Part shown: one piece after another, positions 47,504-59,001 of the stretch
Position numbering within the stretch: the stretch's first letter is position 1
Layout: the number at the start of each line of letters is the position of its first letter
Source of the DNA: Rhodococcus spongiicola
GTDB taxonomy: Bacteria; Actinomycetota; Actinomycetes; Mycobacteriales; Mycobacteriaceae
Assembly (NCBI RefSeq): GCF_004011835.1
Contig: NZ_RKLN01000003.1
Coordinates: forward strand, 248,001 to 312,000
Length of the DNA stretch: 64,000 nucleotides
Reading direction: 5' to 3'
The notes under the pieces: generated by a model
Database searches by the model: none
The model's input: only the letters and a program-made list of their open reading frames with translations
Told to the model about the DNA's origin: nothing
Program-made: the position numbers and the translations under genes

Positions 47504-48334
47504 ATGCGATCGATCTGGAAGGGCTCCATCGCGTTCGGGCTGGTCAACGTGCCGGTCAAGGTGTACTCGGCGACCGAGGACCACGACATCCGTTTCCACC
47601 AGGTCCACGCCAAGGACGGCGGACGGATCCGGTACAACCGCGTGTGCAGCGAGTGCGGGCAAACGGTGCAGTTCGCCGATATCGACAAGGCATACGACTC
47701 CGAGGAGGGTGACCGCGTCATCCTGACCGACGAGGATTTCGAGAAGTTGCCGGCGGCCGAGAAGCACGAAATCCCGGTACTGCAGTTCGTCCCCACCGAG
47801 CAGATCGACCCGATCCTGTTCGAGAAGAGCTACTACCTCGAACCGGACTCGCCGTCACCGAAAGCGTATGTGCTGCTGGCGAAGACGCTTGCACAGACGG
47901 AACGCATCGCACTCGTGCACTTCACGCTAAGGCAAAAGACTCGTCTCGCTGCGCTGCGCGAGCGTGATGGTGTGCTGGTGATCCAGACCCTGTTGTGGCC
48001 TGACGAGGTCCGTGCGGCCGAGTTCCCGTCGCTGGACGACGCCCAGGATCCTCACGCCAAGGAGCTGAAGATGGCGGGCACGCTCGTCGAGAGCATGGCC
48101 GACGACTTCGATCCGACGGAGTACACCGACGACTACCAAATCCAGTTGCGGCAACTGCTCGACGAGGCGATCCGGAGCGGCGGCAAGAAGGTCATCCCGG
48201 CGGCCGAGCAGACCGAGGCCGGCGCGGACGCCGAGGTCGTCGATCTCGTCGCGGCCCTGCAACGCAGCCTCGATGCGGCCGGAGGGGAAACCAAGCCCGC
48301 AACCGCGAGGAAGACCCGCCGAAAGCGCGCCTGA
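47504..48334 (+). CDS. ku: non-homologous end joining protein Ku
   Basis: A 276-residue bacterial Ku, binding DNA double-strand ends as a homodimer and recruiting LigD. It begins RSIWKGSIAFGLVNVPVKVY; GGRIRYNRVCSECG, YDSEEGDRVILTDEDFE and KTLAQTERIALVHFTLRQKT are family motifs; the C-terminus is Lys/Arg-rich (ARKTRRKRA), as in DNA-binding tails. No ligD is near. A GATAGT hexamer 5 nt before ATG 47504 suggests a leaderless start, without a Shine-Dalgarno. Confidence 0.95.
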   Translation: MRSIWKGSIAFGLVNVPVKVYSATEDHDIRFHQVHAKDGGRIRYNRVCSECGQTVQFADIDKAYDSEEGDRVILTDEDFEKLPAAEKHEIPVLQFVPTEQIDPILFEKSYYLEPDSPSPKAYVLLAKTLAQTERIALVHFTLRQKTRLAALRERDGVLVIQTLLWPDEVRAAEFPSLDDAQDPHAKELKMAGTLVESMADDFDPTEYTDDYQIQLRQLLDEAIRSGGKKVIPAAEQTEAGADAEVVDLVAALQRSLDAAGGETKPATARKTRRKRA

Positions 48335-48338
48335 ACCG

Positions 48339-48833
48339 TCAGCCGGAGAAGGCCCCCAGATAGCGCCTGGTCATCAGCCGCTGCACGGCGCGGGCGATCG
48401 GATCACCCAGCCGGGTGAACCACCGCCCGGGCCGCGAGAAAGCCGTGATGGTCGCCTGCACGGCCCCGTCGGCACCCCGCTCGACGCAGAATCGCTCTTC
48501 CCCGGATTCCGGATGCCCGGACAGAGTCCCATACGCGAATCCGCGACGGTCGGGCTCGTCGACCACGTAGACGACACGGCACGGGATGGTGAATCCGAAC
48601 CAACGCAGAATCACGTCGCTTCCGGACTCGGCAGTCGGGGCGTCCGCGTCCACCCGCATCCCCGCGCGGCGATGAATGTCCCACCCCAGTAACGCATCGG
48701 ACGCGGCGAGGAACGTGTCCTCACCGCGTCCGAGATGGATCGATTGCCGGACGTGTCGGTATCCGGCAGGTAGCTCACCTGCGGTGGCACCGATCTCCGG
48801 GTAGGTCAGCTCCCGGGCGACCCGGGCGGACAT
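48339..48833 (-). CDS. DUF1990 family protein
   Basis: A 164-residue soluble protein starting with VARELTYPEIGATAGELPAG, YRHVRQSIHLGRGEDTF and later YAYGTLSGHPESGEERF-type sequence (FAYGTLSGHPESGEERFCVE) and RRYLGAFSG, the pattern of DUF1990, a START-like fold of unknown ligand. It directly follows sufT on the minus strand (stop and start adjacent), so it may be read through from the SUF operon. No role in Fe-S assembly is known for it. Confidence 0.82.
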   Translation of the reverse strand: MSARVARELTYPEIGATAGELPAGYRHVRQSIHLGRGEDTFLAASDALLGWDIHRRAGMRVDADAPTAESGSDVILRWFGFTIPCRVVYVVDEPDRRGFAYGTLSGHPESGEERFCVERGADGAVQATITAFSRPGRWFTRLGDPIARAVQRLMTRRYLGAFSG

Positions 48834-49232
48834 TCAGACCGTGAACCCGAGGGCGCGTAGCTGCTCGCGACCATCCTCGGTGATCTTGTCCGGACCCCAC
48901 GGCGGCATCCAGACCCAGTTGATCTTCAGCTCGTCGCACAGCCCGGAGTTGACGAGTGCGCGACGCGACTGCTCCTCGATCACATCGGTCAGCGGGCACG
49001 CCGCCGATGTCAAGGTCATGTCGAGCGTGACGGTGTCGACGCCGTCGGTGTCTTCGGCCTTGAAGTCGTAGACCAGACCCAGATCGACCACGTTGATGCC
49101 GAGTTCGGGGTCGACGACGTCACGCATCGCCTCCTCGAGCTCGTCGAGGCGCTCCGGGGTCAAGGTCACGCCGTAGTCTGCGGCCGGGGCCTCGTTCTCC
49201 GGTTGGGTCTGCTCGGCCTGGGTGTCGGTCAT
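48834..49232 (-). CDS. sufT: metal-sulfur cluster assembly factor (SufT-like, DUF59/MIP18)
   Basis: A 132-residue DUF59 protein: LDELEEAMRDVVDPELGINV, VDLGLVYDF, MTLTSAACPLTDVIEEQSRR (the conserved Cys) and WMPPWGPDKITEDGREQLRA. SufT proteins help maturation of Fe-S proteins under high demand. ATG 49232 overlaps the sufU stop (ATGA). Matches Rv1466 by place. The first ~25 residues (TDTQAEQTQPENEAPA) are a disordered extension. Confidence 0.93.
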   Translation of the reverse strand: MTDTQAEQTQPENEAPAADYGVTLTPERLDELEEAMRDVVDPELGINVVDLGLVYDFKAEDTDGVDTVTLDMTLTSAACPLTDVIEEQSRRALVNSGLCDELKINWVWMPPWGPDKITEDGREQLRALGFTV

Positions 49233-49738
49233 GATGCTTGTCCTTCTGTTCGAGCGACGTCGTCTTCAGCAGGGCCGTCACGATCGGGGTCCTCGACGAT
49301 ACGAACAACCGCGTCCTTGAAAGCCATCCATCCCAGCAGTGCGCACTTGACGCGAGCCGGGTATTTCGACACCCCGCCGAACGCGATGCCGTCTCCCAGC
49401 ACATCCTCGTCGCCTTCGACGGTACCGCGACTGCTGACCATAAGGTTGAACTCTTCGACGGTGCGCAGTGCTTCATCGAGCGGCATCCCCACGATCTGGT
49501 CGTAGAGCACCGAGGTCGACGCCTGGCTGATCGAGCAGCCCTGGCCGTCGTACGAGATGTCGTCGACGACGAAACGGCCGTCCTCGCCGACGGCGAGGTG
49601 TGCCCGCAGCGTGATCTCGTCGCCGCACGTCGGGTTGACATGATGGACCTCGGCGCCGAACGGCTCCCGCAGTCCCCGACCGTGCGGGTGCTTGTAGTGG
49701 TCCAGGATCACTTCCTGGTACATCGATTCGAGGCGCAC
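49229..49738 (-). CDS. sufU: SUF system sulfur transfer protein SufU
   Basis: A 169-residue IscU-like protein that accepts sulfur from SufS. The zinc/sulfur-binding residues are in VNPTCGDEITL (Cys, Asp), GQGCSISQAS (Cys) and ARVKCALLGW (Cys). The SufU-specific insertion (GDEDVLGDGIAFGGVSKYP) is present. GTG 49738 lies 2 bp after the sufS stop, with RLESMYQEVILDHYKHP as the start, matching relatives; the open frame upstream of it is antisense-like noise inside sufS. Confidence 0.94.
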   Translation of the reverse strand: MRLESMYQEVILDHYKHPHGRGLREPFGAEVHHVNPTCGDEITLRAHLAVGEDGRFVVDDISYDGQGCSISQASTSVLYDQIVGMPLDEALRTVEEFNLMVSSRGTVEGDEDVLGDGIAFGGVSKYPARVKCALLGWMAFKDAVVRIVEDPDRDGPAEDDVARTEGQAS

Positions 49739-49740
49739 CG

Positions 49741-51787
<2,047 letters not shown>

Positions 51788-51842
51788 TCGATTTCCTAAT
51801 GCGGGTATCTGGGAGTTCTTGGTGGACGGGCGGCCGGCCGGA

Positions 51843-53078
51843 TCACACGCCGACTGCGGCCAGTTCGGCCTCTACGGCGGCCTCGAGACGCTCACGCACC
51901 TCGGGGACGGCAATGCGGTTGATGATCTCGTGGAAGAAGCCACGCACGACCAGCCGTCGGGCCTGGTCCTCGGGAATGCCCCGGGCCCGTAGGTAGAACA
52001 ACTGCTCGTCGTCGAAACGTCCCGTGGCGCTGGCGTGCCCGGCGCCGACGATCTCGCCGGTCTCGATCTCGAGGTTCGGTACCGAGTCCGCGCGAGCCCC
52101 GTCGGTGAGCACGAGGTTGCGGTTGAGCTCGAAGGTGTCGGTGCCCTCGGCCTCGGCACGGATCAACACGTCGCCCACCCACACGGTGTGCGCGTCCGGC
52201 TTGCCGGAGTGAGTATCCGAGGCCGGATCACCCTGCAAGGCACCCTTGTACACGACGTTGGACTTGCAGTGCGGCTGCGAGTGATCCACGAGCAGGCGGT
52301 GCTCGAAGTGCTGGCCGGCGTCGGCGAAGTACAGGCCGAGCATCTCGGCGTCACCGCCCGGGCCGGAGTACTTCACGGTCGGCGTGATGCGGACCAAGTC
52401 GCCGCCGAGGCTGACCGACGTGTGTCGCAGCACCGCGTCACGGCCGAGCATCGCGTGGTGCGCCGCGGTGTGAACCGCGTCGTCGTTCCAGTCCTGGAGC
52501 ACGACGACCGTCAGCGACGCGCTGTCGCCGAGCACGAATTCGATGTTCTCCGCGTAGGTTCCGCTGCCGTTCTGGTCGAGGATGACGGTCGCCTTCGCGA
52601 ACTCCTCGAGGCGGATCTGCAGGTGCCCGAACGCCACCTTGCCCTCACCCGGGCCCGTCACCGTGATGTGAACCGGGGCGGCCACTTCGGTCTCCCGGCC
52701 GACGGATACGACCGTCGCAGACTCGAAAGTCGAGTACGCTTGCGCGGCAACTCGATCGAACGGAACACCACCCTGGCCGAGCCGCTTGTCGTCGCGACCG
52801 ACTGTCTCGACGGTGACGTCGCCGTCGACCTCGATGATCGCCGATTCCACCACGCCCTGCGTCACTGCGGTGCCGTCGTGCAGGCCGCGCAGACGACGGA
52901 GCGGCGTGAATCGCCACGCCTCGTCACGGCCACGGGGCACCTCGAACGCGTTCACGTCGAACGAGGTGAAGACCTCACCTTTGTTTGTGGCGGGGACGGC
53001 GTTCTCGCCGGCCGCTGCGCCCTGCACCCCGGTCACGGGCTTGCTCGATGCCATCTCTGCGGTCGCTTCGCTCGCCAC
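51843..53078 (-). CDS. sufD: Fe-S cluster assembly protein SufD
   Basis: A 411-residue beta-helix scaffold subunit partnering SufB. AGQHFEHRLLVDHSQPHCKS contains the conserved HxxHSQPH-type motif; ATGRFDDEQLFYLRARGIPE and ARRLVVRGFFHEIINRI are the shared SufB/D C-terminal signature. GTG 53078 shares its first base with the sufB TAG stop. Confidence 0.95.
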   Translation of the reverse strand: MASEATAEMASSKPVTGVQGAAAGENAVPATNKGEVFTSFDVNAFEVPRGRDEAWRFTPLRRLRGLHDGTAVTQGVVESAIIEVDGDVTVETVGRDDKRLGQGGVPFDRVAAQAYSTFESATVVSVGRETEVAAPVHITVTGPGEGKVAFGHLQIRLEEFAKATVILDQNGSGTYAENIEFVLGDSASLTVVVLQDWNDDAVHTAAHHAMLGRDAVLRHTSVSLGGDLVRITPTVKYSGPGGDAEMLGLYFADAGQHFEHRLLVDHSQPHCKSNVVYKGALQGDPASDTHSGKPDAHTVWVGDVLIRAEAEGTDTFELNRNLVLTDGARADSVPNLEIETGEIVGAGHASATGRFDDEQLFYLRARGIPEDQARRLVVRGFFHEIINRIAVPEVRERLEAAVEAELAAVGV

Positions 53079-54523
53079 TAACCCACGGCCCCTTCCATCT
53101 GCAGTTCGATCAGGCGGTTGAGCTCGAGGGCGTACTCCATCGGCAGCTCCTTGGCGATGGGTTCGACGAACCCTCGCACCACCATCGCCATGGCCTCGTC
53201 CTCCGTCAGACCGCGACTCATGAGGTAGAACAACTGGTCGTCGCTGACCTTCGACACCGTCGCCTCGTGGCCCATCGTCACGTCGTCCTCGCGGACGTCC
53301 ACGTACGGGTAGGTGTCGGATCGGCTGATCTGGTCGACCAGCAGGGCGTCACACTTTACGGTCGCCTTCGACCCGTGGGCGCCCTTGTTGACCTGCACCA
53401 GGCCGCGGTACGACGCGCGACCTCCGCCGCGGGCGACGGACTTGCTCACGATCGTCGACGATGTGTGCGGTGCCAGGTGCAGCATCTTCGCGCCGGTGTC
53501 CTGGTGCTGCCCCTCACCCGCGAAGGCAACCGAGAGGACTTCGCCGCGGGCATGCTCGCCCATCATCCACACGGCCGGGTACTTCATCGTCACCTTCGAA
53601 CCGATGTTGCCGTCGATCCACTCCATCGAACCGCCCGCCTCGACCTTGGTGCGCTTGGTCACCAGGTTGTAGACGTTGTTCGACCAGTTCTGGATCGTCG
53701 TGTAGCGGCAGTGGCCGCCCTTCTTGACGATGATCTCGACTACCGCGGAATGCAGCGAGTCGGACTTGTAGATCGGTGCGGTGCAACCCTCGACGTAGTG
53801 CACCGAAGCGCCCTCGTCGACGATGATCAGCGTCCGCTCGAACTGGCCCATGTTCTCGGTGTTGATCCGGAAGTAGGCCTGCAGCGGGATGTCGACGTGC
53901 ACGCCCGGCGGCACGTAGATGAACGATCCACCGGACCAGACGGCGGTGTTCAGCGCGGAGAACTTGTTGTCGCCGGCCGGGATGACCGTGCCGAAGTACT
54001 CGCGGAAGATCTCCGGGTGCTCTCGCAGACCGGAGTCGGTGTCGAGGAAGATCACGCCCTCGGACTCGAGGTCCTCACGGATCTGGTGGTAGACCACTTC
54101 GGACTCGTACTGCGCGGCCACACCTGCGATCAGCCGCTGCTTTTCCGCCTCGGGGATGCCCAGCTTGTCGTAGGTGTTCTTGATGTCCTCGGGCAGGTCC
54201 TCCCAGCTCTCGGCCTGCTTCTCCGTGGACCGCACGAAGTACTTGATGTTGTCGAAGTCGATCCCCTCGAGGTTCGAACCCCATTGCGGCATCGGCTTCT
54301 TGTCGAAGGTGCGCAACGCCCTGAGGCGGATGTCGAGCATCCACTCGGGTTCGTTCTTCTTCGCGGAGATGTCCCGCACGACGTCCTCGGACAGTCCTCG
54401 CTGGGCACTGGCACCGGCAAGGTCGGAGTCCGACCAGCCGTACTCATAGTTGCCCAGCGAGGCGATCGTCTCCTCTTGCGAGAGTGGCGCCTCGGGTGTC
54501 ACCTGGTCTGATGTGACGGTCAT
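53078..54523 (-). CDS. sufB: Fe-S cluster assembly protein SufB
   Basis: A 481-residue scaffold subunit of SufBC2D. Motifs include VYVPPG-type [55 protein letters not shown] and the C-terminal [20 protein letters not shown]. Unlike M. tuberculosis SufB there is no intein; the length equals the spliced protein. ATG 54523 has GGAAGGAG 5 nt upstream. 59 bp after sufR. Confidence 0.96.
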   Translation of the reverse strand: MTVTSDQVTPEAPLSQEETIASLGNYEYGWSDSDLAGASAQRGLSEDVVRDISAKKNEPEWMLDIRLRALRTFDKKPMPQWGSNLEGIDFDNIKYFVRSTEKQAESWEDLPEDIKNTYDKLGIPEAEKQRLIAGVAAQYESEVVYHQIREDLESEGVIFLDTDSGLREHPEIFREYFGTVIPAGDNKFSALNTAVWSGGSFIYVPPGVHVDIPLQAYFRINTENMGQFERTLIIVDEGASVHYVEGCTAPIYKSDSLHSAVVEIIVKKGGHCRYTTIQNWSNNVYNLVTKRTKVEAGGSMEWIDGNIGSKVTMKYPAVWMMGEHARGEVLSVAFAGEGQHQDTGAKMLHLAPHTSSTIVSKSVARGGGRASYRGLVQVNKGAHGSKATVKCDALLVDQISRSDTYPYVDVREDDVTMGHEATVSKVSDDQLFYLMSRGLTEDEAMAMVVRGFVEPIAKELPMEYALELNRLIELQMEGAVG

Positions 54524-54582
54524 GCGGGCTCCTTCCGGAGTCTTGTTACGTACCGGTGTGGGCTGTCCACCGGGGAGAACAT

Positions 54583-55329
54583 CTATGGGGTCTTCGGGGG
54601 TAGGGCGAGCGGGACGTGGGTCGTGCAGGCGCAATCTCCGTTCGCGATCGTCGCCAAACGCTGGACGTGCCGGCCGAGTAGTTCGGTGAATGCTTCCCGT
54701 TCGGCCTCGCACAGTTCCGGGAACTCCTCGGCCACGTGCGAGACCGGGCAATGGTGCTGGCAGATCTGCACGCCGTTGCCGACCGGACGAGTCGACGCCG
54801 CGAACCCCGCCGAGGTGAACGCGTCCGCGATCGCGTCGGCGGTCGACTCGACCGCTTCCGGCTCGTCGACGCTCACGGGCGGGACGTCACCGACGATGGA
54901 CTGGACTCGACGCCGGGCGAAGTCCTCGATGGCCTCCTCGCCACCGATCTCACGCAGCTGCCGCATCGCGGCGCTGGCCAGGTCGTCATACGTGTGACCG
55001 AGCTTGCCTCGGCCTACAGCGGTGATCTGGAACAGCTTCGCCGGTCGCCCCCGTCCCCGCTGCCGCCAGCCGGCCGAACTGGCCTCCTGCGCCTCGCCTG
55101 CCTCGATGAGCGCGTCGAGATGGCGCCGGACACCGGCCGCGCTGAGACCGAGTCGCGCACCGATGTCGGTGGCTGTGATGGGCCCCTCCTCGACGAGTAA
55201 CTGCACCACCGCGGCCCTCGTGTGCCCCTCGTGTCCACCGGCAACGGGCAGCGGCGATCCACCGGAGGGGTGCACAGGTACGTGACCTGCGCCTTCTCCG
55301 TTCGAAGGTCGTGCCGCTTCCAATTTCAC
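54583..55329 (-). CDS. sufR: Fe-S cluster-sensing repressor SufR
   Basis: A 248-residue ArsR/DeoR-type winged-helix regulator: [40 protein letters not shown]. The C-terminus holds [20 protein letters not shown] and [11 protein letters not shown], with the cysteines that bind the Fe-S cluster in SufR proteins. It represses its own suf operon when the cluster is present. GTG 55329 (V-K-L-E-A start) lies inside the proposed operator; the open frame upstream to 55716 is not part of it. Confidence 0.9.
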   Translation of the reverse strand: MKLEAARPSNGEGAGHVPVHPSGGSPLPVAGGHEGHTRAAVVQLLVEEGPITATDIGARLGLSAAGVRRHLDALIEAGEAQEASSAGWRQRGRGRPAKLFQITAVGRGKLGHTYDDLASAAMRQLREIGGEEAIEDFARRRVQSIVGDVPPVSVDEPEAVESTADAIADAFTSAGFAASTRPVGNGVQICQHHCPVSHVAEEFPELCEAEREAFTELLGRHVQRLATIANGDCACTTHVPLALPPKTP

Positions 55330-55340
55330 AACACTAGTGT
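55326..55340 (-). promoter_or_regulatory. SufR-type operator over the sufR start codon
   Basis: On the minus strand the sequence is ACACT-AGTGT-TGTGA. This matches the ACACT-N5-TGTGA inverted repeat that I recall for mycobacterial SufR upstream of the suf operon. It overlaps the GTG of sufR (55327-55329) and a CACACT -10-like hexamer 6 nt before it, so binding would block a leaderless transcript. Confidence 0.65.
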
Positions 55341-55445
55341 GACGGAATTCGGGGCATCGGTCCACGAAGGGTGCCCTGTGTAATCGGCGCCACACCCCGC
55401 AGGGCGGGCCGGGTCGGGGTGGACTGAGCACCCCGTTCGCAGCGC

Positions 55446-55451
55446 TACGCT
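55446..55451 (+). promoter_or_regulatory. -10 hexamer of a predicted leaderless promoter
   Basis: TACGCT ends 7 nt before the GTG at 55459; no Shine-Dalgarno. Confidence 0.5.
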
Positions 55452-55458
55452 GCACCGT

Positions 55459-57162
55459 GTGCCGCAGACCGAGACAGAACACGAGTCGGATGCTCCGGCC
55501 CGGTCTCGGGTCGAGCAGGCCGGCGCCTTCGTCAAACGAGTGCTCGGTATCGACGGGCGTTCCCCGCGGCCGTCGGTAGCCGACGCACTCCACGGCGACG
55601 AGACCGAAGCCCCGGGCCTCAATGTCCACGAGACCCGCCAACTGCACTGGATCCGACTGTTCGGCGCGACCGGCGCAGTGCTGATGGCGATCGGCGCGCT
55701 CGGCGCCGGCGCCCAACCGGTCCTCCAGAACCCGGTCCAGGGGCTACGCCTGCTGGGACTGCCCGCCCGCATGACGAGCGCGACCTTGAGCATGACGTTG
55801 ACCGGCACCGTCATGGTCGTACTCGCATGGCTCCTGCTCGGCCGGTTCGCGATCGGAAACATGCGCGGCGGGCACGCACCCCGACAGTTGAGCCGCTCCC
55901 AACTCGACCGGACCCTGCTGTTGTGGGTGATCCCCCTCACGGTCGCACCGCCGATGTTCAGTCGCGACGTCTATTCGTACCTCGCGCAGAGCGAGATCAC
56001 CGCTCGCGGCCTCGACCCGTACGCGATCGGGCCCGCCGGGGCGCTCGGCGTCGACAACGTCCTCACCCGGACCGTCCCGAACATCTGGCGGGACACCCCC
56101 GCGCCGTACGGTCCGCTGTTCCTGTGGATGGGCCGGGGAATCACGTGGCTGACCGGGGAGAACATCGTCGCCGGGATCTTCTTGCACCGGCTCCTTGCGC
56201 TCGCCGGCGTCGGAATGATCGTGTGGGCGCTTCCTCGCCTCGCGCGTCGGTGCGGCGTATCGGGCGTCAGCGCGCTCTGGCTCGGCGCTGCGAATCCACT
56301 TGTGCTGTTCCACCTGGTCGCCGGCATCCACAACGAGGCCCTGATGATCGGGCTCATGTTGGCGGGCGTCGAGATCGCGTTGCGAGCCGTCGAGGGCACC
56401 GAGCCGATACGTGGGCGAGTCCTGCTGCTGCTACTCGCAGGTGCGACCCTCATCGCGCTGTCGTCGACGATCAAGATCCCCTCGCTGCTCGCGCTCGGTT
56501 TCGTGGGTATGGCCCTCGCTCGCAGATGGGGCGCCAACCTCAAGGCACTCGTATCAGCAGCGGTTCTGTTCGGCGCCGTGACCGTCGCGGTCACCGTTTT
56601 CGTCAGCACCGCGAGCGGGCTCGGAATGGGCTGGACGCAAACGCTCGGCACCGCGACCGAGGTTCGAAGTTGGATGTCGATCCCCACACTGCTCGGCCTG
56701 GGTACCGGCCTGGTCGGCGTGCTGCTGGGACTCGGAGACCACACCACGGCGGTGCTCAGCCTTACTCGCCCCATCGCATCGGTGATCGCCGGTTTCATCA
56801 CGCTGCGCATGCTGATCGCCGTGCTTGTGGGTCGAATCCACCCCGTGGGGGCCCTGGGCGTCTCACTCGGGGCGATCGTGCTGCTCTTCCCGGTCGTTCA
56901 GCCCTGGTACCTGTTATGGGCGGTGATTCCGCTCGCGGCGTGGGCCACCCGCCCGGTCTTCCGCATCCCGACCATCGCCTTCTCGTCGTTCGTGAGCGTC
57001 ATCCTCATGCCCAACGGAGCCGAGTACGAGCCGTTCATGATCGTTCAGGCCGCGATCGCCACGACCATCGTGAGTATCGCGCTCATCTTCGTCACCCGCA
57101 ATCGCCTGCCGTGGCGCCCGCAACCCAGTACCACCGGACAAACCGATTCCGTCGGGGCCTAG
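55459..57162 (+). CDS. mptB: polyprenol-phosphate-mannose dependent alpha-1,6-mannosyltransferase (MptB-like)
   Basis: A 567-residue GT-C glycosyltransferase with about 13 TM helices. The catalytic-loop motif MFSRDVYSYLAQSEITARGL and DPYAIGP after the second helix contains the essential Asp; WRDTPAPYGPLFLWMGRGIT and AGIHNEALMIGLMLAG are further GT-C motifs. MptB relatives elongate the alpha-1,6-mannan core of lipomannan. Place corresponds to Rv1459c. GTG 55459 has TACGCT 7 nt upstream. The first ~60 residues are a cytoplasmic extension. Divergent from sufR. Confidence 0.88.
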   Translation: MPQTETEHESDAPARSRVEQAGAFVKRVLGIDGRSPRPSVADALHGDETEAPGLNVHETRQLHWIRLFGATGAVLMAIGALGAGAQPVLQNPVQGLRLLGLPARMTSATLSMTLTGTVMVVLAWLLLGRFAIGNMRGGHAPRQLSRSQLDRTLLLWVIPLTVAPPMFSRDVYSYLAQSEITARGLDPYAIGPAGALGVDNVLTRTVPNIWRDTPAPYGPLFLWMGRGITWLTGENIVAGIFLHRLLALAGVGMIVWALPRLARRCGVSGVSALWLGAANPLVLFHLVAGIHNEALMIGLMLAGVEIALRAVEGTEPIRGRVLLLLLAGATLIALSSTIKIPSLLALGFVGMALARRWGANLKALVSAAVLFGAVTVAVTVFVSTASGLGMGWTQTLGTATEVRSWMSIPTLLGLGTGLVGVLLGLGDHTTAVLSLTRPIASVIAGFITLRMLIAVLVGRIHPVGALGVSLGAIVLLFPVVQPWYLLWAVIPLAAWATRPVFRIPTIAFSSFVSVILMPNGAEYEPFMIVQAAIATTIVSIALIFVTRNRLPWRPQPSTTGQTDSVGA

Positions 57163-57165
57163 GCT
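57160..57165 (+). promoter_or_regulatory. -10 hexamer overlapping the mptB stop codon
   Basis: TAGGCT (its TAG is the mptB stop) ends 8 nt before the GTG at 57174, giving a leaderless promoter for the ABC transporter pair. Confidence 0.45.
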
Positions 57166-57173
57166 GGATCTTC

Positions 57174-58130
57174 GTGATTGTCAGCGCGTCGGAAGCGACG
57201 CCCCGCAGGGGCGAGTCCGCGGTGCACCTCGAAGGCGTCGTGAAGACCTTCGGCGACGTCCGCGCCGTCGACGGGCTCGATCTGACCCTCGAACAGGCGC
57301 AGGTATTGGCCCTGCTCGGCCCGAATGGTGCAGGTAAGACCACGACCGTCGAGATGTGCGAGGGTTTCTCCTCCCCCGATGCCGGATCGGTCCGGGTCCT
57401 CGGACTCGATCCGGTCGCGGATTCTGCGGCACTACGTCCACGGATCGGTGTCATGCTCCAGGGCGGCGGCGCGTACCCCGGTTCGCGGACAGGCGAGATG
57501 CTCGACCTCGTCGCGTCGTACTCTGCGGATCCGCACGATCCGGAATGGCTGCTGCGCAGCCTCGGCCTGCAGGACGCCCGCCGCACCCCTTACCGTCGCC
57601 TGTCGGGTGGACAGCAGCAGCGACTGTCGCTCGCTTGCGCGCTTGTCGGTCGCCCCGAACTCGTGTTCCTCGACGAACCGACCGCCGGTCTCGACGCCCA
57701 GGCCCGACTGCTCGTCTGGGAGCTGATCGACGCCCTGCGCCGCGACGGCGTCAGCGTCCTGTTGACCACACACCTGATGGACGAGGCCGAGGAACTGGCC
57801 GACGAACTCGTGATCATCGACCACGGCCGGATCGTCGCGTCCGGAACACCGTCGGAGGTCACCCGCACGGGCGCGGACGGCCGGATGAGCCTGGTCGCCC
57901 CGCCCGGGCTGGATCTCGCACCACTGCGCGCGGCGCTGCCGGACGAATTTCAGGTGCAGGAGGCCTCACCCGGGGACTACGTCGTGCGCGGCACGATCGA
58001 TCCACACGTCGTCGCGGCCGCGGCATCGTGGTGCGCCGGACAGGGAGCGCTGGCCACCGAGATCCGGGTCGACCAACGTCGACTCGAGGACGTCTTCCTC
58101 GAACTCACAGGACGGGATCTGAGGGGATGA
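57174..58130 (+). CDS. ABC transporter ATP-binding protein (exporter type)
   Basis: A 318-residue ATPase of the ABC-2/DrrA-like group. Walker A LLGPNGAGKTTTVEMCEGF, Q-loop VMLQGGGAYPGSRTGEML, signature RLSGGQQQRLSLACALVG, Walker B LVFLDEPTAGLDAQ, H-loop LTTHLMDEAEELAD. The C-terminal ~90 residues are a DrrA-type extension ending EDVFLELTGRDLRG. It overlaps the permease gene by ATGA. Matches Rv1458c; the exported substrate is not known. GTG 57174 is used because the frame further upstream lies inside mptB. Confidence 0.92.
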   Translation: MIVSASEATPRRGESAVHLEGVVKTFGDVRAVDGLDLTLEQAQVLALLGPNGAGKTTTVEMCEGFSSPDAGSVRVLGLDPVADSAALRPRIGVMLQGGGAYPGSRTGEMLDLVASYSADPHDPEWLLRSLGLQDARRTPYRRLSGGQQQRLSLACALVGRPELVFLDEPTAGLDAQARLLVWELIDALRRDGVSVLLTTHLMDEAEELADELVIIDHGRIVASGTPSEVTRTGADGRMSLVAPPGLDLAPLRAALPDEFQVQEASPGDYVVRGTIDPHVVAAAASWCAGQGALATEIRVDQRRLEDVFLELTGRDLRG

Positions 58131-58924
58131 GCGTGACGCACCACGACCGCTTGGCCGACAACCGGTTCGCCGACGGCACGTTCACCCCGCGCCCGCGGCC
58201 TGCATCGCCCCGACGGATGCTCACCGCGCAGACCAGGCTCGAACTCACCCTGCTACTACGCAACGGCGAGCAGTTGCTGATCACCATGTTCATCCCGATC
58301 ACCCTGTTGATCGGCCTTACGATGCTCCCGATCGGTGACTTCGGCAGCGACCGGGTCGACACCATCGTCCCGGCTGTGATGATGGTGGCCATCATGTCGA
58401 CGGCGTTCACCGGACAGGCGATCGCCGTCGGCTTCGACCGCCGCTACGGAGCACTCAAACGCTTGGGGGCGACGCCACTTCCCCGCTGGGGCATCATCGC
58501 CGGCAAGAGCGCGGCGGTCGTCATCGTCGTCGCCTTGCAGACAGTGTTGCTCGGCGCGATCGGTTTCGCGCTGGGGTGGCGCCCCAGCGTTCTCGGTCTC
58601 GTTCTCGGTGCCGTCGTCATCGCTCTCGGGACCGTCACGTTCGCGGCGATGGGCCTGCTGCTCGGCGGGACACTGCGCGCCGAGATAGTCCTCGCTCTTG
58701 CGAACATCCTGTGGTTCGCGATGGCCGGCATCGGCAGCGTCATCTTCGCCGATGAACTGCACAGCGGTGTACGGATCGGCGCACAACTGATCCCCTCCGG
58801 GGCCCTCGCGCAGGCGCTCGAGGATGCCACCGGCGGCAGCGTCAACGTCATGTGCGTGGCGGTCCTCGCGGGGTGGGCACTTGTGTCCGGATTCGTCGCG
58901 ACCAGGACTTTCAAGTTCACCTGA
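58127..58924 (+). CDS. ABC-2 type transporter permease
   Basis: A 265-residue membrane protein with six TM helices: EQLLITMFIPITLLIGLTML, IVPAVMMVAIMSTAFTGQAI, the ABC-2 signature FDRRYGALKRLGATPLPRWG, AAVVIVVALQTVLLGAIGFA, VLGLVLGAVVIALGTVTFAA and a last C-terminal helix. ATG 58127 overlaps the ATPase stop (ATGA). It forms an exporter with the preceding ATPase. Confidence 0.9.
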   Translation: MSVTHHDRLADNRFADGTFTPRPRPASPRRMLTAQTRLELTLLLRNGEQLLITMFIPITLLIGLTMLPIGDFGSDRVDTIVPAVMMVAIMSTAFTGQAIAVGFDRRYGALKRLGATPLPRWGIIAGKSAAVVIVVALQTVLLGAIGFALGWRPSVLGLVLGAVVIALGTVTFAAMGLLLGGTLRAEIVLALANILWFAMAGIGSVIFADELHSGVRIGAQLIPSGALAQALEDATGGSVNVMCVAVLAGWALVSGFVATRTFKFT

Positions 58925-59001
58925 AACGAGTATTCGTTCATCACCTAATAAGTCGGGCAAAACACCTCCGCGCCTGACCGTTTTGTAACACAATCGCCGC
59001 C

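Noticed and set aside
53078..54523. Intein in SufB
   Set aside because: M. tuberculosis SufB has one; here the length (481 residues) and continuous motifs show none.
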